DNA of 9,409 nucleotides from an uncultured Sporolactobacillus sp. (GCA_900543345.1 UQRJ01000093.1:1-9409); one strand, 5' to 3'; positions 1 through 5,984 are shown, numbered from the stretch's first letter. Notes: a model not told the origin generated them from the letters alone. Program-made: numbers and translations.

Positions 1-34
1 TTCGTCGGCAGCGTCAGATGTGTATAAGAGACAG
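1..34 (+). other. Nextera Read 1 adapter (artefact, not genomic)
   Basis: Positions 2-15 read TCGTCGGCAGCGTC and 16-34 read AGATGTGTATAAGAGACAG, the 19-base Tn5 mosaic end. Together they form the Illumina Nextera Read 1 adapter. Position 1 (T) would be the last base of the i5 index. This is untrimmed library sequence and should be removed; genomic DNA begins at 35. Confidence 0.98.
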
Positions 35-526
35 TTCCGGAAGATCATGGATCAATTCCAGTTTTAATGGATCGGCGGCAAAGATTTCCTCGGCTTTGCT
101 GCGAGAGATTTCCGCACGCACAATCGGCAGATTCTCATCAACAATTTTTTTCATCTCTTTTTCAATTTTCGGCAAATCCTCTTGCGTCAGTGAATGATCG
201 AGATCGACATCGTAGTAAAAACCGTTTTCAATCGCCGGTCCAATGCCCAGTTTGACCTCCGGATACAGCCGTCTCAGCGCCTGAGCCATCAGATGCGCAC
301 AACTGTGCCTGATTACGGTCAGGCCGTCACGGCTCTCCGGCGTTACAATCTCTATCGCGGCGTTTTCTTTGATCGGTCGGTTCAGATCGATTAAATGGCC
401 GTTTACCTTTCCGACGATCGCTTTCTTCCTCAGACTGCCAGCAATCGATGCGGCAACCTGTTCCGAGGTCACGCCTTCCGGATAACTGCGAACAGACCGG
501 TCCGGAAATGTCAGTTGAATATCCAT
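35..526 (-). CDS. thrS: Threonine--tRNA ligase, N-terminal part (truncated by contig edge)
   Basis: ThrRS charges tRNA-Thr with threonine in the cytoplasm and edits mischarged Ser-tRNA-Thr. The visible 164 residues cover the N-terminal TGS domain (about 1-61, starting MDIQLTFPDRS) and the start of the editing domain with its HxxxH motif (H74, H78, in IRHSCAHLMAQAL). A full ThrRS is about 640 residues, so the rest of the editing domain, the catalytic core and the anticodon-binding domain lie beyond the left edge. The start is ATG at 526-524, with AAGGAGTG 8 bases upstream; an in-frame start at 580 would lie beyond the SD and next to the leader terminator and is rejected. Naive translation continues into the adapter as LSLIHI and a stop, which is not part of the protein. 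Expression is controlled by the T-box leader directly upstream. Confidence 0.96.
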
Positions 527-534
527 GAATAGAT

Positions 535-542
535 CACTCCTT
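535..542 (-). promoter_or_regulatory. Ribosome binding site of thrS
   Basis: The minus strand reads AAGGAGTG, then 8 bases, then the ATG at 526. It fixes the thrS start at MDIQL and excludes the in-frame upstream start at 580. Confidence 0.85.
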
Positions 543-581
543 TTTAGCGTCGATCGATGAACTTGCGGCGGAACGGGCAAT

Positions 582-612
582 AAAAAAGCCCGCCCCTGCC
601 TAAGGGACGAGC
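582..612 (-). terminator. Intrinsic terminator of the thrS T-box leader
   Basis: The minus-strand arms GCTCGTCCCT (612-603) and AGGGGCGGGC (597-588) form a 10-pair stem with G-U wobbles around the loop TAGGC. Six T residues follow (587-582). The 5' arm shares CCCTT with the antiterminator, so terminator and antiterminator are mutually exclusive. Confidence 0.93.
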
Positions 613-834
613 ATTTTGTCGTGGTTCCACCCTTGTTTCCGCCCGCCCAACGGCGGACAGCTCAAGCGATTGATAACGGGATCGGGCCCGTCGGCGTATA
701 CTTTATTCCCCGTCGAAGTTCGGAGGCGGTAAGCTTTACGCGACGCCGGAAACTCGCACCCTTTCGTTTCCTCTCTGCGGGTCAGCCGCATAAAACCCAT
801 GTCCTCGTCGTCACCGGTCTATTTTCAACAATTA
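582..834 (-). ncRNA. T-box riboswitch leader of thrS (threonine class)
   Basis: This leader senses uncharged tRNA-Thr and permits read-through into thrS. The conserved T-box AACAAGGGTGGAACCACG lies at 637-620. AAGGG (634-630) can pair with CCCTT (606-602), and ACG with CGT, enclosing the 7-base bulge TGGAACC that binds the tRNA acceptor end. Stem III is GTCCGCC (658-652) with GGCGGGC (647-641). The distal part of Stem I shows AGAGAG (776-771) and a hairpin GGAAAC/GTTTCC (771-766, 753-748) enclosing GGTGCGA. The specifier is probably ACC (730-728): it sits just before CCTC (726-723), which pairs with GAGG (806-803) to close the specifier loop. ACC is a Thr codon, as expected. The start coordinate is the inferred transcription start; helices were found by eye, not by folding. 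Confidence 0.94.
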
Positions 835-839
835 ACGTC

Positions 840-868
840 ATTATAGGATAAGCCCGCCGGAAAATCAA
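840..868 (-). promoter_or_regulatory. Promoter of the thrS leader (SigA type)
   Basis: On the minus strand, -35 TTGATT (868-863) and -10 TATAAT (845-840) are separated by exactly 17 bases, an almost ideal vegetative promoter. A perfect dyad GCCGGtCCGGC (871-881) lies immediately upstream of the -35 box; its role, if any, is unknown. Confidence 0.88.
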
Positions 869-1065
869 GTGCCGGTCCGGCGCGAGCAACAGAAATAAAT
901 TCGTAAAAGCGGCCGCAAATCGGCGGAGAAGTTGTTCCGGCGGATCGGCGAAGTTGCCCCGAAACGGTGAAAAATCCCTGAATCCGCTGACAGCACTGCG
1001 AGTCGGCAAACAGCCGCGCTTTTATATGCCGGCAAATCATTTCAGCCTTTACCTTACTCCATCGT
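869..1065. other. Intergenic stretch without recognisable gene
   Basis: This lies between the thrS promoter and the end of the DJ-1 family gene. Short open frames exist on the minus strand, but they run into the thrS promoter and leader, lack a good ribosome binding site and resemble no family I know. No clear intrinsic terminator for the DJ-1 gene is visible: AGCCT/AGGCT arms around its stop codon are not followed by a T-tract. An imperfect repeated motif (CAACTTC followed by CCG-rich sequence, minus strand) occurs twice at about 915-956. Confidence 0.5.
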
Positions 1066-1644
1066 TCAGGCTTTGACTTTCTCCTGATTGGCCATCAGAA
1101 AGTCAAACATCATCCCGCGGCTGGCGCGGCGAGCGCCGTCGTCCAGACCGAGCTGGCGAAGTAGCTCCAACGCGACCGGAATCGTCGTTCCGGCTGCCCG
1201 CGAAGTGATGATGTTGCCCGAGACGACGACCGGATCTTCCAAGTAATCGGCATCCTGAATCACGTCGCGTACGCCAGGATTGCTCGTGACCCGCGCGCCT
1301 TTGAGAATGCCGGCACGTTCGAGCGCTATCGGCGCTGCGCAGATGGCCGTCACTTTTTTACCGCTATCGTAAAAGGTGCGAATCAATTGCTGAACCCGGG
1401 CATCGTCACGCAGCGTCTCCGCTCCCTTTGTGCCTCCCGGCAGATAAATGCCGTCGAAATCGGCCGCGCTGATCCGATCAATTGTCGTATCGGCCTTGAG
1501 CGTCATATGGCGCGACCCCTCGACCAACGTCTCGCCGAGCGAACAGAGTGTCACGCTCACATCGCCGCGGCGCAGCACATCGACGGCCGACACCGCCTCC
1601 GTTTCTTCAAATCCTTCCGCAAGCAGAACCAGTATTCTTTTCAA
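1066..1644 (-). CDS. DJ-1/PfpI (ThiJ) family protein
   Basis: This 192-residue protein belongs to the DJ-1/YajL branch of the DJ-1/ThiJ/PfpI superfamily, small cytoplasmic flavodoxin-fold proteins linked to oxidative and carbonyl stress. The exact biochemical activity of the branch (chaperone, deglycase or other) is disputed, and I assign none. Seen in the sequence: N-terminal beta strand RILVLLAEGFEETEA with the conserved Glu (E16), YLPGG (67-71), and the nucleophile-elbow cysteine C102 in TAICAAP, followed by SRAAGT (148-153). Length is normal for the family. Its start is TTG (1644-1642), supported by AAAGGAGG 8 bases upstream. It has its own promoter directly after the ytxC terminator and is probably transcribed alone. 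It is not part of the ytxC-thrS interval I recall from B. subtilis. Confidence 0.92.
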   Translation of the reverse strand: MKRILVLLAEGFEETEAVSAVDVLRRGDVSVTLCSLGETLVEGSRHMTLKADTTIDRISAADFDGIYLPGGTKGAETLRDDARVQQLIRTFYDSGKKVTAICAAPIALERAGILKGARVTSNPGVRDVIQDADYLEDPVVVSGNIITSRAAGTTIPVALELLRQLGLDDGARRASRGMMFDFLMANQEKVKA

Positions 1645-1652
1645 TTCCGGAA

Positions 1653-1660
1653 CCTCCTTT
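1653..1660 (-). promoter_or_regulatory. Ribosome binding site of the DJ-1 family gene, supporting a TTG start
   Basis: AAAGGAGG on the minus strand is nearly a full anti-SD match, 8 bases before TTG at 1644. No in-frame ATG lies near the expected N-terminus, so initiation at TTG is the best reading. Confidence 0.88.
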
Positions 1661-1672
1661 GCTTCATATTTT

Positions 1673-1702
1673 ATCGTAGCACATGCCGGACCTGAATTTC
1701 AA
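1673..1702 (-). promoter_or_regulatory. Promoter of the DJ-1 family gene
   Basis: On the minus strand, -35 TTGAAA (1702-1697) and -10 TACGAT (1678-1673) are 18 bases apart. TGTGC precedes the -10 box and matches the Gram-positive extended -10 (TRTGn) element. The -35 box overlaps the end of the T-tract of the ytxC terminator, so terminator and promoter are packed back to back. Confidence 0.72.
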
Positions 1703-1746
1703 AAAAAGCCGTCATCCCTTAGATTTCCAATGAATCCGCAGACGGC
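1701..1746 (-). terminator. Intrinsic terminator downstream of ytxC
   Basis: On the minus strand, GCCGTC (1746-1741) and GACGGC (1713-1708) pair perfectly and are followed by seven T residues (1707-1701). The long loop contains a smaller GATT/AATC hairpin. It lies about 50 bases after the ytxC stop codon. Confidence 0.85.
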
Positions 1747-1798
1747 CGGCTGGCACCTGGATGATTGGCGAGGTCCCCCAGACCGTTCACCAAACAAT

Positions 1799-2653
1799 TT
1801 AATTATACATGGAAAAATTTGTATCATAAAGCTGCTTTTTATCAGTTCCCGACGGACGGATGCTTCCGGGCAGAAAACAGACGCGGTCTTCAAACACTCG
1901 GTGCAGCGTCCGCATCATGCTGTGGCTGGGCCGATCGGTATAAACCACGACCTGTTTCGGAGCAAGAGCGATTAATGTCAGTATGATCGACGGCTGCGCG
2001 TCGATTCCCCATTGCTTCAGCAGCGGATAAAATGAGCGCACGGACTGAATGCTGCGAATCGGCCGATTCCGGTCGTCGTATAACCGGAACGGCTGTTCGT
2101 CGATCACCGTGATTTTTTCGCACAGCGGTTTGTAGGAGCGAATGATCCGACGCAGTTTATCGATAAATACCTGATATTCCTGCTCCAGCTTGTACTCGTC
2201 GATCGCAATCTCGACAAATCGGCGCAGCACACGCCGGTAAGCAGTCAACCTAAATCGCAGGACGGAATGAAAAGTAAATGTACCGTGCGGCCGCAGTAAA
2301 CCGTCCAATGACCGAACAATTAGCGTTTTTCGATCCGGCAGCGTTTCCGTCTCCGGCAAATCATTTTTTTCACCGGCAAAAATGGCCAAAATGATGTTTA
2401 GGATCGCCAGTTTTTCCTCCGGTTCTGTGAAAAAATAATATTTTTCCATTATCTCCAGCAACCAATGCTTTTCATAAGTTTCCACAATATATCGTGTCAT
2501 GATTCTGGCCAGCTCTTGAAACCGGGTATCCTCGTCCGTAATGATCGCCAGCCGGCTGTTATATAGAAATACGTCCGTCTCCTGCCTGAAAGCAGCCGGA
2601 AGCTGCCGGTAAAAGTCAACCGCCTCCCGCCTTGTTTCAAACGCAATTTCCAC
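1799..2653 (-). CDS. ytxC: Sporulation protein YtxC family
   Basis: This 284-residue protein is recognised as YtxC, a spore-former family of unknown biochemical function, from its central signature at about 128-168 (FHSVLRFRLTAYRR, then IDEYKLEQEYQVFIDKLR) and from its place between dnaI and thrS. An earlier helical segment contains KYYFFTEPEEKLAIL (71-85). The C-terminal part (about 222-263) alternates hydrophobic strands and helices, ending near DRVCFLPGS. No signal peptide or clear transmembrane helix is visible. The start is GTG (2653-2651), with GGAGG 8 bases upstream. It is transcribed divergently from azoR, and a strong terminator follows. In B. subtilis I recall it directly after dnaI; here azoR separates them. 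A candidate SigE-like promoter lies upstream. The family assignment is confident; the role in sporulation is by family only. Confidence 0.88.
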   Translation of the reverse strand: MEIAFETRREAVDFYRQLPAAFRQETDVFLYNSRLAIITDEDTRFQELARIMTRYIVETYEKHWLLEIMEKYYFFTEPEEKLAILNIILAIFAGEKNDLPETETLPDRKTLIVRSLDGLLRPHGTFTFHSVLRFRLTAYRRVLRRFVEIAIDEYKLEQEYQVFIDKLRRIIRSYKPLCEKITVIDEQPFRLYDDRNRPIRSIQSVRSFYPLLKQWGIDAQPSIILTLIALAPKQVVVYTDRPSHSMMRTLHRVFEDRVCFLPGSIRPSGTDKKQLYDTNFSMYN

Positions 2654-2661
2654 TCTGCTTT

Positions 2662-2666
2662 CCTCC
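2662..2666 (-). promoter_or_regulatory. Ribosome binding site of ytxC, supporting a GTG start
   Basis: GGAGG within the run GGGGGAGGAAAG on the minus strand lies 8 bases before the GTG at 2653. The first residues, MEIAFETRREAVDFY, look like a natural N-terminus. Confidence 0.8.
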
Positions 2667-2687
2667 CCCGTCCCAATCCTTTATTCA

Positions 2688-2716
2688 ACTATATGGAACA
2701 GCAACGTGGAAGATGC
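2688..2716 (-). promoter_or_regulatory. Candidate SigE-like sporulation promoter of ytxC
   Basis: The minus strand has GCATCTT (2716-2710), 14 bases, then CATATAGT (2695-2688). The mother-cell SigE consensus as I recall it is KMATATT, 13-15 bases, CATACAMT, so each box matches with one or two mismatches at the right spacing. No convincing SigA promoter is seen in this gap on this strand. This is an inference from motif match and the sporulation family of the gene. Confidence 0.4.
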
Positions 2717-2827
2717 TTTTTCGCTGCAAAAAGGAGAGGAACAGCCGCAATATCGCGGTCTACGACCGGGCAGTCGGCAACGCGAAGATTAAATCTCCCC
2801 CAAGTTGAAAAAACATATTATTTTTTT

Positions 2828-2853
2828 AGCACTGCCAAGAACAGTCGTGTGCT
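2828..2853. promoter_or_regulatory. Inverted repeat in the azoR promoter region (possible operator)
   Basis: AGCACTG (2828-2834) faces CAGT (2842-2845) and GTGCT (2849-2853). The outer AGCAC/GTGCT and the inner ACTG/CAGT pairs cannot both be perfectly spaced, so this is an imperfect dyad. It covers the region between the expected -35 and the -10 box of azoR, where a repressor would act. No known regulator site is recognised. Confidence 0.3.
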
Positions 2854-2858
2854 ATAGT
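2850..2858 (+). promoter_or_regulatory. Candidate extended -10 promoter of azoR
   Basis: TGTGC (2848-2852) followed by TATAGT (2853-2858) matches an extended -10 element (TRTGn plus TATAAT-like box). The -35 region is poor, as is common for extended -10 promoters. It lies about 54 bases before the azoR start. Confidence 0.5.
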
Positions 2859-2911
2859 AAAGAAAGAGTATGTGAAAAATTTCCCTAGAATAATAATCGG
2901 GAGTGATCTTG

Positions 2912-3553
2912 ATGAGTCATGTTTTGGTTATTAAAGCCCATCCGCGCAGCAAGCATTTTTCCTACAGCCTGGCATTGGCCGCTACGTTCATCACGGCTTA
3001 CCGCAATGCTCGACCGGACGACACCATCACAGAACACAACATTTCAGAGGAATTCGGCTATCCGCTCAACGCAACGGCTCTGTCAATTTACAACAAAAAT
3101 ATCGCCGGTCAGCCGTTTTCAGAAGATGAAACGGCTTTTGCCGCGGGGCGCCGCAAATGGCTGGAGGAGTTTATGGCCGCCGACAAATATGTATTTGTCA
3201 ATCCGATGTACAACCTGTTTCTGCCGGCGGAACTGAAAAGCTATTTTGACGCGGTAATGCAAGTACCGTATACCATGAAATTCACGCCGGAAGGCAAGCC
3301 GCAAGGACTGTTGAAACATAAAAAAGCGCTGCACTTGCAATCGGCCGGCGGTTTCTACCACGGCGAAGGCGGCCGACCGGACTTAAGTGCATTGGATGTG
3401 GGAGACACCTACGTGAGAATGGTCCTGCGGATGATGGGCGTCAACGATTATCAATCGTTGTTTATCGAAGGCATGGATCATGAACCGCAGCATGCCGATC
3501 ACATTAAACAAGTCGCTTTTACCAAAGCAAAAGCGCTGGCCGAGACATTCTAA
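2912..3553 (+). CDS. azoR: FMN-dependent NADH:azoreductase (AzoR family, flavodoxin-like fold)
   Basis: This is a 213-residue cytoplasmic flavoprotein that, by family, transfers two electrons from NAD(P)H through FMN to quinones and azo compounds, protecting the cell from electrophile stress. Seen in the sequence: N-terminal strand SHVLVIKAHPR with the phosphate-binding loop (about 9-19), the FMN-ring loop PMYN (98-101) in the diagnostic context NPMYNLFLPAELKSYFDAV, MKFTPEGKPQGL (122-133), and a second flavin loop QSAGGFYHG (143-151). The start is ATG at 2912, with GGGAG 8 bases upstream; an in-frame GTG at 2903 overlaps this SD and is rejected. It is the only plus-strand gene here. It is convergent with dnaI and divergent from ytxC, breaking the dnaI-ytxC order I recall from B. 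subtilis. A related NAD(P)H quinone reductase is the alternative name. Confidence 0.92.
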   Translation: MSHVLVIKAHPRSKHFSYSLALAATFITAYRNARPDDTITEHNISEEFGYPLNATALSIYNKNIAGQPFSEDETAFAAGRRKWLEEFMAADKYVFVNPMYNLFLPAELKSYFDAVMQVPYTMKFTPEGKPQGLLKHKKALHLQSAGGFYHGEGGRPDLSALDVGDTYVRMVLRMMGVNDYQSLFIEGMDHEPQHADHIKQVAFTKAKALAETF

Positions 3554-3569
3554 GTTATCCGACACCAAG

Positions 3570-3612
3570 AGCCCCGAAAGCCGGATTCATCGATCCGATC
3601 TTCCGGGGCTTT
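3570..3612. terminator. Hairpin between convergent azoR and dnaI, probable bidirectional terminator
   Basis: AGCCCCGAAAG (3570-3580) pairs with CTTCCGGGGCT (3600-3610) with one mismatch. The stem continues as CGGAT/ATCCG (3582-3586, 3593-3597) around the loop TCATCG. It lies 17 bases after the azoR stop and about 30 bases after the dnaI stop. The T-tracts are short on both sides (TTT on plus, CTT on minus), so its efficiency is uncertain. Confidence 0.68.
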
Positions 3613-3641
3613 CCCTATCTGACAGCCGCAACGGGCAAACG

Positions 3642-4574
3642 CTAGCGGCGATCAGTCCCTTCCATTTTTATCGGCACCGTGAAATGACGGATCCGTTCCA
3701 TCAGCCGCTTGGCTTTTACTTCCTCTATCCCGCTTTTTTGCGAGAAGACGAAATGGGCCTCCAAGCCGTCGTAATCAAAATTAGATGTATAAAGTGTCGG
3801 CAGATGCTCGGTCATTCGATATTGTAAAATGCTGCCGAGCACTTCGTCGCGAATCCACGGTGTGATCGTCTCGGCGCCGATATCGTCGAGAATCAGTACC
3901 GGCGTCTTTTTCAACACGTCCAGTTTAGTCTCTACCGAATTGTCCTGAATCGCTCCCCTGATTTCGCGGAAAAAGTCGGGGCAGTAGACAATCATTGAAG
4001 CAATAAGTTTACGTTCGGCCAACCGGTTCATGATCGCCCCCATCAGATAGGTTTTCCCGACACCGAAGTCGCCGTAAAGATAAAGCCCCTTTGCCTTTTC
4101 CGGATCATTCAGGTAAGAACGGACAAAATCACCCGCCGCTTTCAATGCCGGCTGCCGTCCCGTCTCCAACTTATCGATGGTTTGAAACGTCGCCCGGAGA
4201 ATATCCTTTGACACGTGATAACTGTGGATCAGTTCGCTTTGCTGCCGCTTCTGACGATATTGTCGCAAAAGCGGACAGGGCGAGAACGTCAGCTCCGGGC
4301 TGCCTTTATCGTTGATCAGATTCGGTCGATAGCCTTTCATCATGTTCGGACAGTTGGCGAGACCCGGACAGCGATCGCAGTGTTTCCACTCTTCGGCAAA
4401 TTGGTAGAGCCGCGAGAGATGACGACGAAGCTGATCGCCGTCGATATCGGGATTCTGTTCGATAAAGCGGCGGATTCGCGGATTATTTTTCAACTCGTCG
4501 ACGGCGCGACGACGTGCCTCTTGCATCTCTTTACGACCGGCAACATCTTTCATGATCGATTTAAACGGCTCCAT
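3642..4574 (-). CDS. dnaI: Primosomal protein DnaI (helicase loader)
   Basis: DnaI is the AAA+ loader that, with DnaB and DnaD, places the replicative helicase (DnaC in Bacillus) on DNA during initiation and restart. The 310-residue length matches the family. Residues 1-130 are the N-terminal helicase-binding domain with a cysteine cluster C66, C69, C75 and C100. The AAA+ domain has Walker A GDFGVGKT (168-175), Walker B VLILDDIG (226-233), a sensor-1-like TSN (263-265) and conserved arginines near the end (R290, R294, R296). The start is ATG (4574-4572), with GAGGG about 8 bases upstream. It follows dnaB after 30 bases, so the two are almost certainly cotranscribed. Oddity: the zinc-ligand histidine I recall for B. 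subtilis DnaI (between the second and last cysteines) has no counterpart here. Confidence 0.96.
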   Translation of the reverse strand: MEPFKSIMKDVAGRKEMQEARRRAVDELKNNPRIRRFIEQNPDIDGDQLRRHLSRLYQFAEEWKHCDRCPGLANCPNMMKGYRPNLINDKGSPELTFSPCPLLRQYRQKRQQSELIHSYHVSKDILRATFQTIDKLETGRQPALKAAGDFVRSYLNDPEKAKGLYLYGDFGVGKTYLMGAIMNRLAERKLIASMIVYCPDFFREIRGAIQDNSVETKLDVLKKTPVLILDDIGAETITPWIRDEVLGSILQYRMTEHLPTLYTSNFDYDGLEAHFVFSQKSGIEEVKAKRLMERIRHFTVPIKMEGTDRR

Positions 4575-4604
4575 CTCATCACCCTCTGCTTGCTGTGCTG
4601 GCGA

Positions 4605-5984
4605 TCAGATATTATTCAAATAATCGTCCAGCCATTTTGCGCGTTTTTGCGCTTCCGCACTAACAGACGCGTCTGTGCGGCTCTTTTCTTTTTTCGGCGA
4701 CTTTATCCACTCGGGCACAACCTCACGATGCACCGCTTCGGAACCACGGCGCCTGGATATGCCGGCTTTTTCTTTCACCGCTGTTTGCTGCTGTCGTTTA
4801 CGGCGCTCATGACGGGCCAGTGCCATTGCCTGACGCACGGTTTGCACATTGGCCCGCGTCCACTCTCCGGCGACTTTCTCCACAAAAGATCGGGCCAGAT
4901 TGTTGTGATTCACTCGTGCAACGTAGTCGATCAGCACATTCACCACACCGGGGTTTAGTTTCGTCGTGAACATCAGATCCTCGATCAGACGCAAGTCAGG
5001 CGGTTGGGGCCGGCTGCCGTTGCCCAATTGTTCAAGTAGCTGATAGGGGGAATTGGTTTCATACCAAGCGATCAGCCGTTCCTCATCGGTCTCGGGCGTC
5101 TTTGCGTCCATTTCCCGTTGGGCGGCCGGCTGCGTCCGGTCGCTGAGTGCGGGCAACTCATCCTTCCCGTGTTCAAGGCGATAGAAGTCGCGGACAGCTT
5201 TGCGCAGCCGGTCAATATCGACTTCGTCGGCATGCAAAGACGCCGATTCGACTGCGCGGCTCATATCGAACGGATCGACCTGATAGACAAAAGCCAATTT
5301 TTCGATGGCGGTGCGGACTTCGTCCGTCAACGCTTCCGGAGAAACAATCGCGTCGGAGAGAAAGCTCTGCAGTGCCTTGAAATCGAACGAACGACCAAGA
5401 TGAGGCCCATGAGACCGCCCTCGCTCTTCCCACTCGGATGAAGCGGGCGCCAGTTTGCTGACTTCGTCTCGTTCGCCCGACGGAATCGATTCGAACACAT
5501 CTTCAAAATGAGCGGAAAGATCATCGAAATGTCCGGCCGGCTCCCGCGTACTCCGGTACATGCGGCTAAGTCGGGTAAATTCCTTCGGCCCAATCTGGTG
5601 GTACAGAAAGGGGGCAAGTAGATCGTCATGGAAAAAGCGATCCGGCATCATCGGTGGAATCAGTCGATAGATAAAAAAACCGGGGTCCGACTGTTTTTGT
5701 TTTAACGTCACCAGCAGTCCGACGGCTTCCAGTTTCTTTCGAGCCGCAAGAATCCGATCCAAGGACAGGTTCAAGATGCCCATTAGATGGTGATGCGAGG
5801 CTGCTGCTCCGCTATTTTCCGGACTGGATTCCTGCCAGAATGTAAAATAAAGACCGGCCGCCTCAATGCCGACAAGCGGCTGGTACAATGTCGTTACCAG
5901 TTTCTGATCGTAATAATAAAGCATGCCCTCCGAACGTACGACATAACGATCGCCCGGGAGGACTTCCCTCCATGACTGGATCAT
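4605..5984 (-). CDS. dnaB: Replication initiation and membrane attachment protein DnaB (Firmicute type)
   Basis: This is the Firmicute DnaB, a helicase co-loader, not the replicative helicase named DnaB in E. coli. It acts with DnaD and DnaI at oriC and stalled forks and has been linked to membrane attachment of the origin. The 459 residues are close to the usual 470. The N-terminal winged-helix domain (about 1-130) begins SWREVLPGDRYVVRSEGML and contains LYQPLVGIEAAGLYFTFW. After a variable acidic linker (about 150-200), two DnaD/DnaB_2-type helical domains follow; the second (about 305-380) ends with FVEKVAGEW (367-375), fitting the YxxxIxxxW-like motif. The tail is basic and ends AKWLDDYLNNI. 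The start is ATG (5984-5982), with AAGGAGAGGG upstream. It lies 38 bases after nrdR and 30 bases before dnaI, consistent with an nrdR-dnaB-dnaI operon. Confidence 0.95.
   Translation of the reverse strand: MIQSWREVLPGDRYVVRSEGMLYYYDQKLVTTLYQPLVGIEAAGLYFTFWQESSPENSGAAASHHHLMGILNLSLDRILAARKKLEAVGLLVTLKQKQSDPGFFIYRLIPPMMPDRFFHDDLLAPFLYHQIGPKEFTRLSRMYRSTREPAGHFDDLSAHFEDVFESIPSGERDEVSKLAPASSEWEERGRSHGPHLGRSFDFKALQSFLSDAIVSPEALTDEVRTAIEKLAFVYQVDPFDMSRAVESASLHADEVDIDRLRKAVRDFYRLEHGKDELPALSDRTQPAAQREMDAKTPETDEERLIAWYETNSPYQLLEQLGNGSRPQPPDLRLIEDLMFTTKLNPGVVNVLIDYVARVNHNNLARSFVEKVAGEWTRANVQTVRQAMALARHERRKRQQQTAVKEKAGISRRRGSEAVHREVVPEWIKSPKKEKSRTDASVSAEAQKRAKWLDDYLNNI

Noticed and set aside
527..580. 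N-terminal extension of ThrS starting at 580
   Set aside because: It lies before the strong SD at 542-535, directly after the leader terminator, and ThrS homologues begin with the TGS domain at MDIQL.
782..1040. Two overlapping minus-strand open frames of 71 and 75 codons between DJ-1 and thrS
   Set aside because: They run across the thrS promoter and into the T-box leader, have no good ribosome binding site, differ in frame, and resemble no known protein.
1035..1073. AGCCT...AGGCT inverted arms around the DJ-1 stop codon as a terminator
   Set aside because: There are only five pairs, a 19-base loop and no T-tract after it.
2754..2818. CCGC...GCGG dyads and TTGAAA in the ytxC-azoR gap as terminator or main azoR promoter
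   Set aside because: The dyads are short and lack T-tracts. TTGAAA (2805-2810) has no -10 box at a suitable distance.
4215..4958. Plus-strand open frame of 247 codons opposite dnaI and dnaB
   Set aside because: It is antisense to two well-recognised genes, shows no family motif, and is explained by the codon use of the opposite strand.
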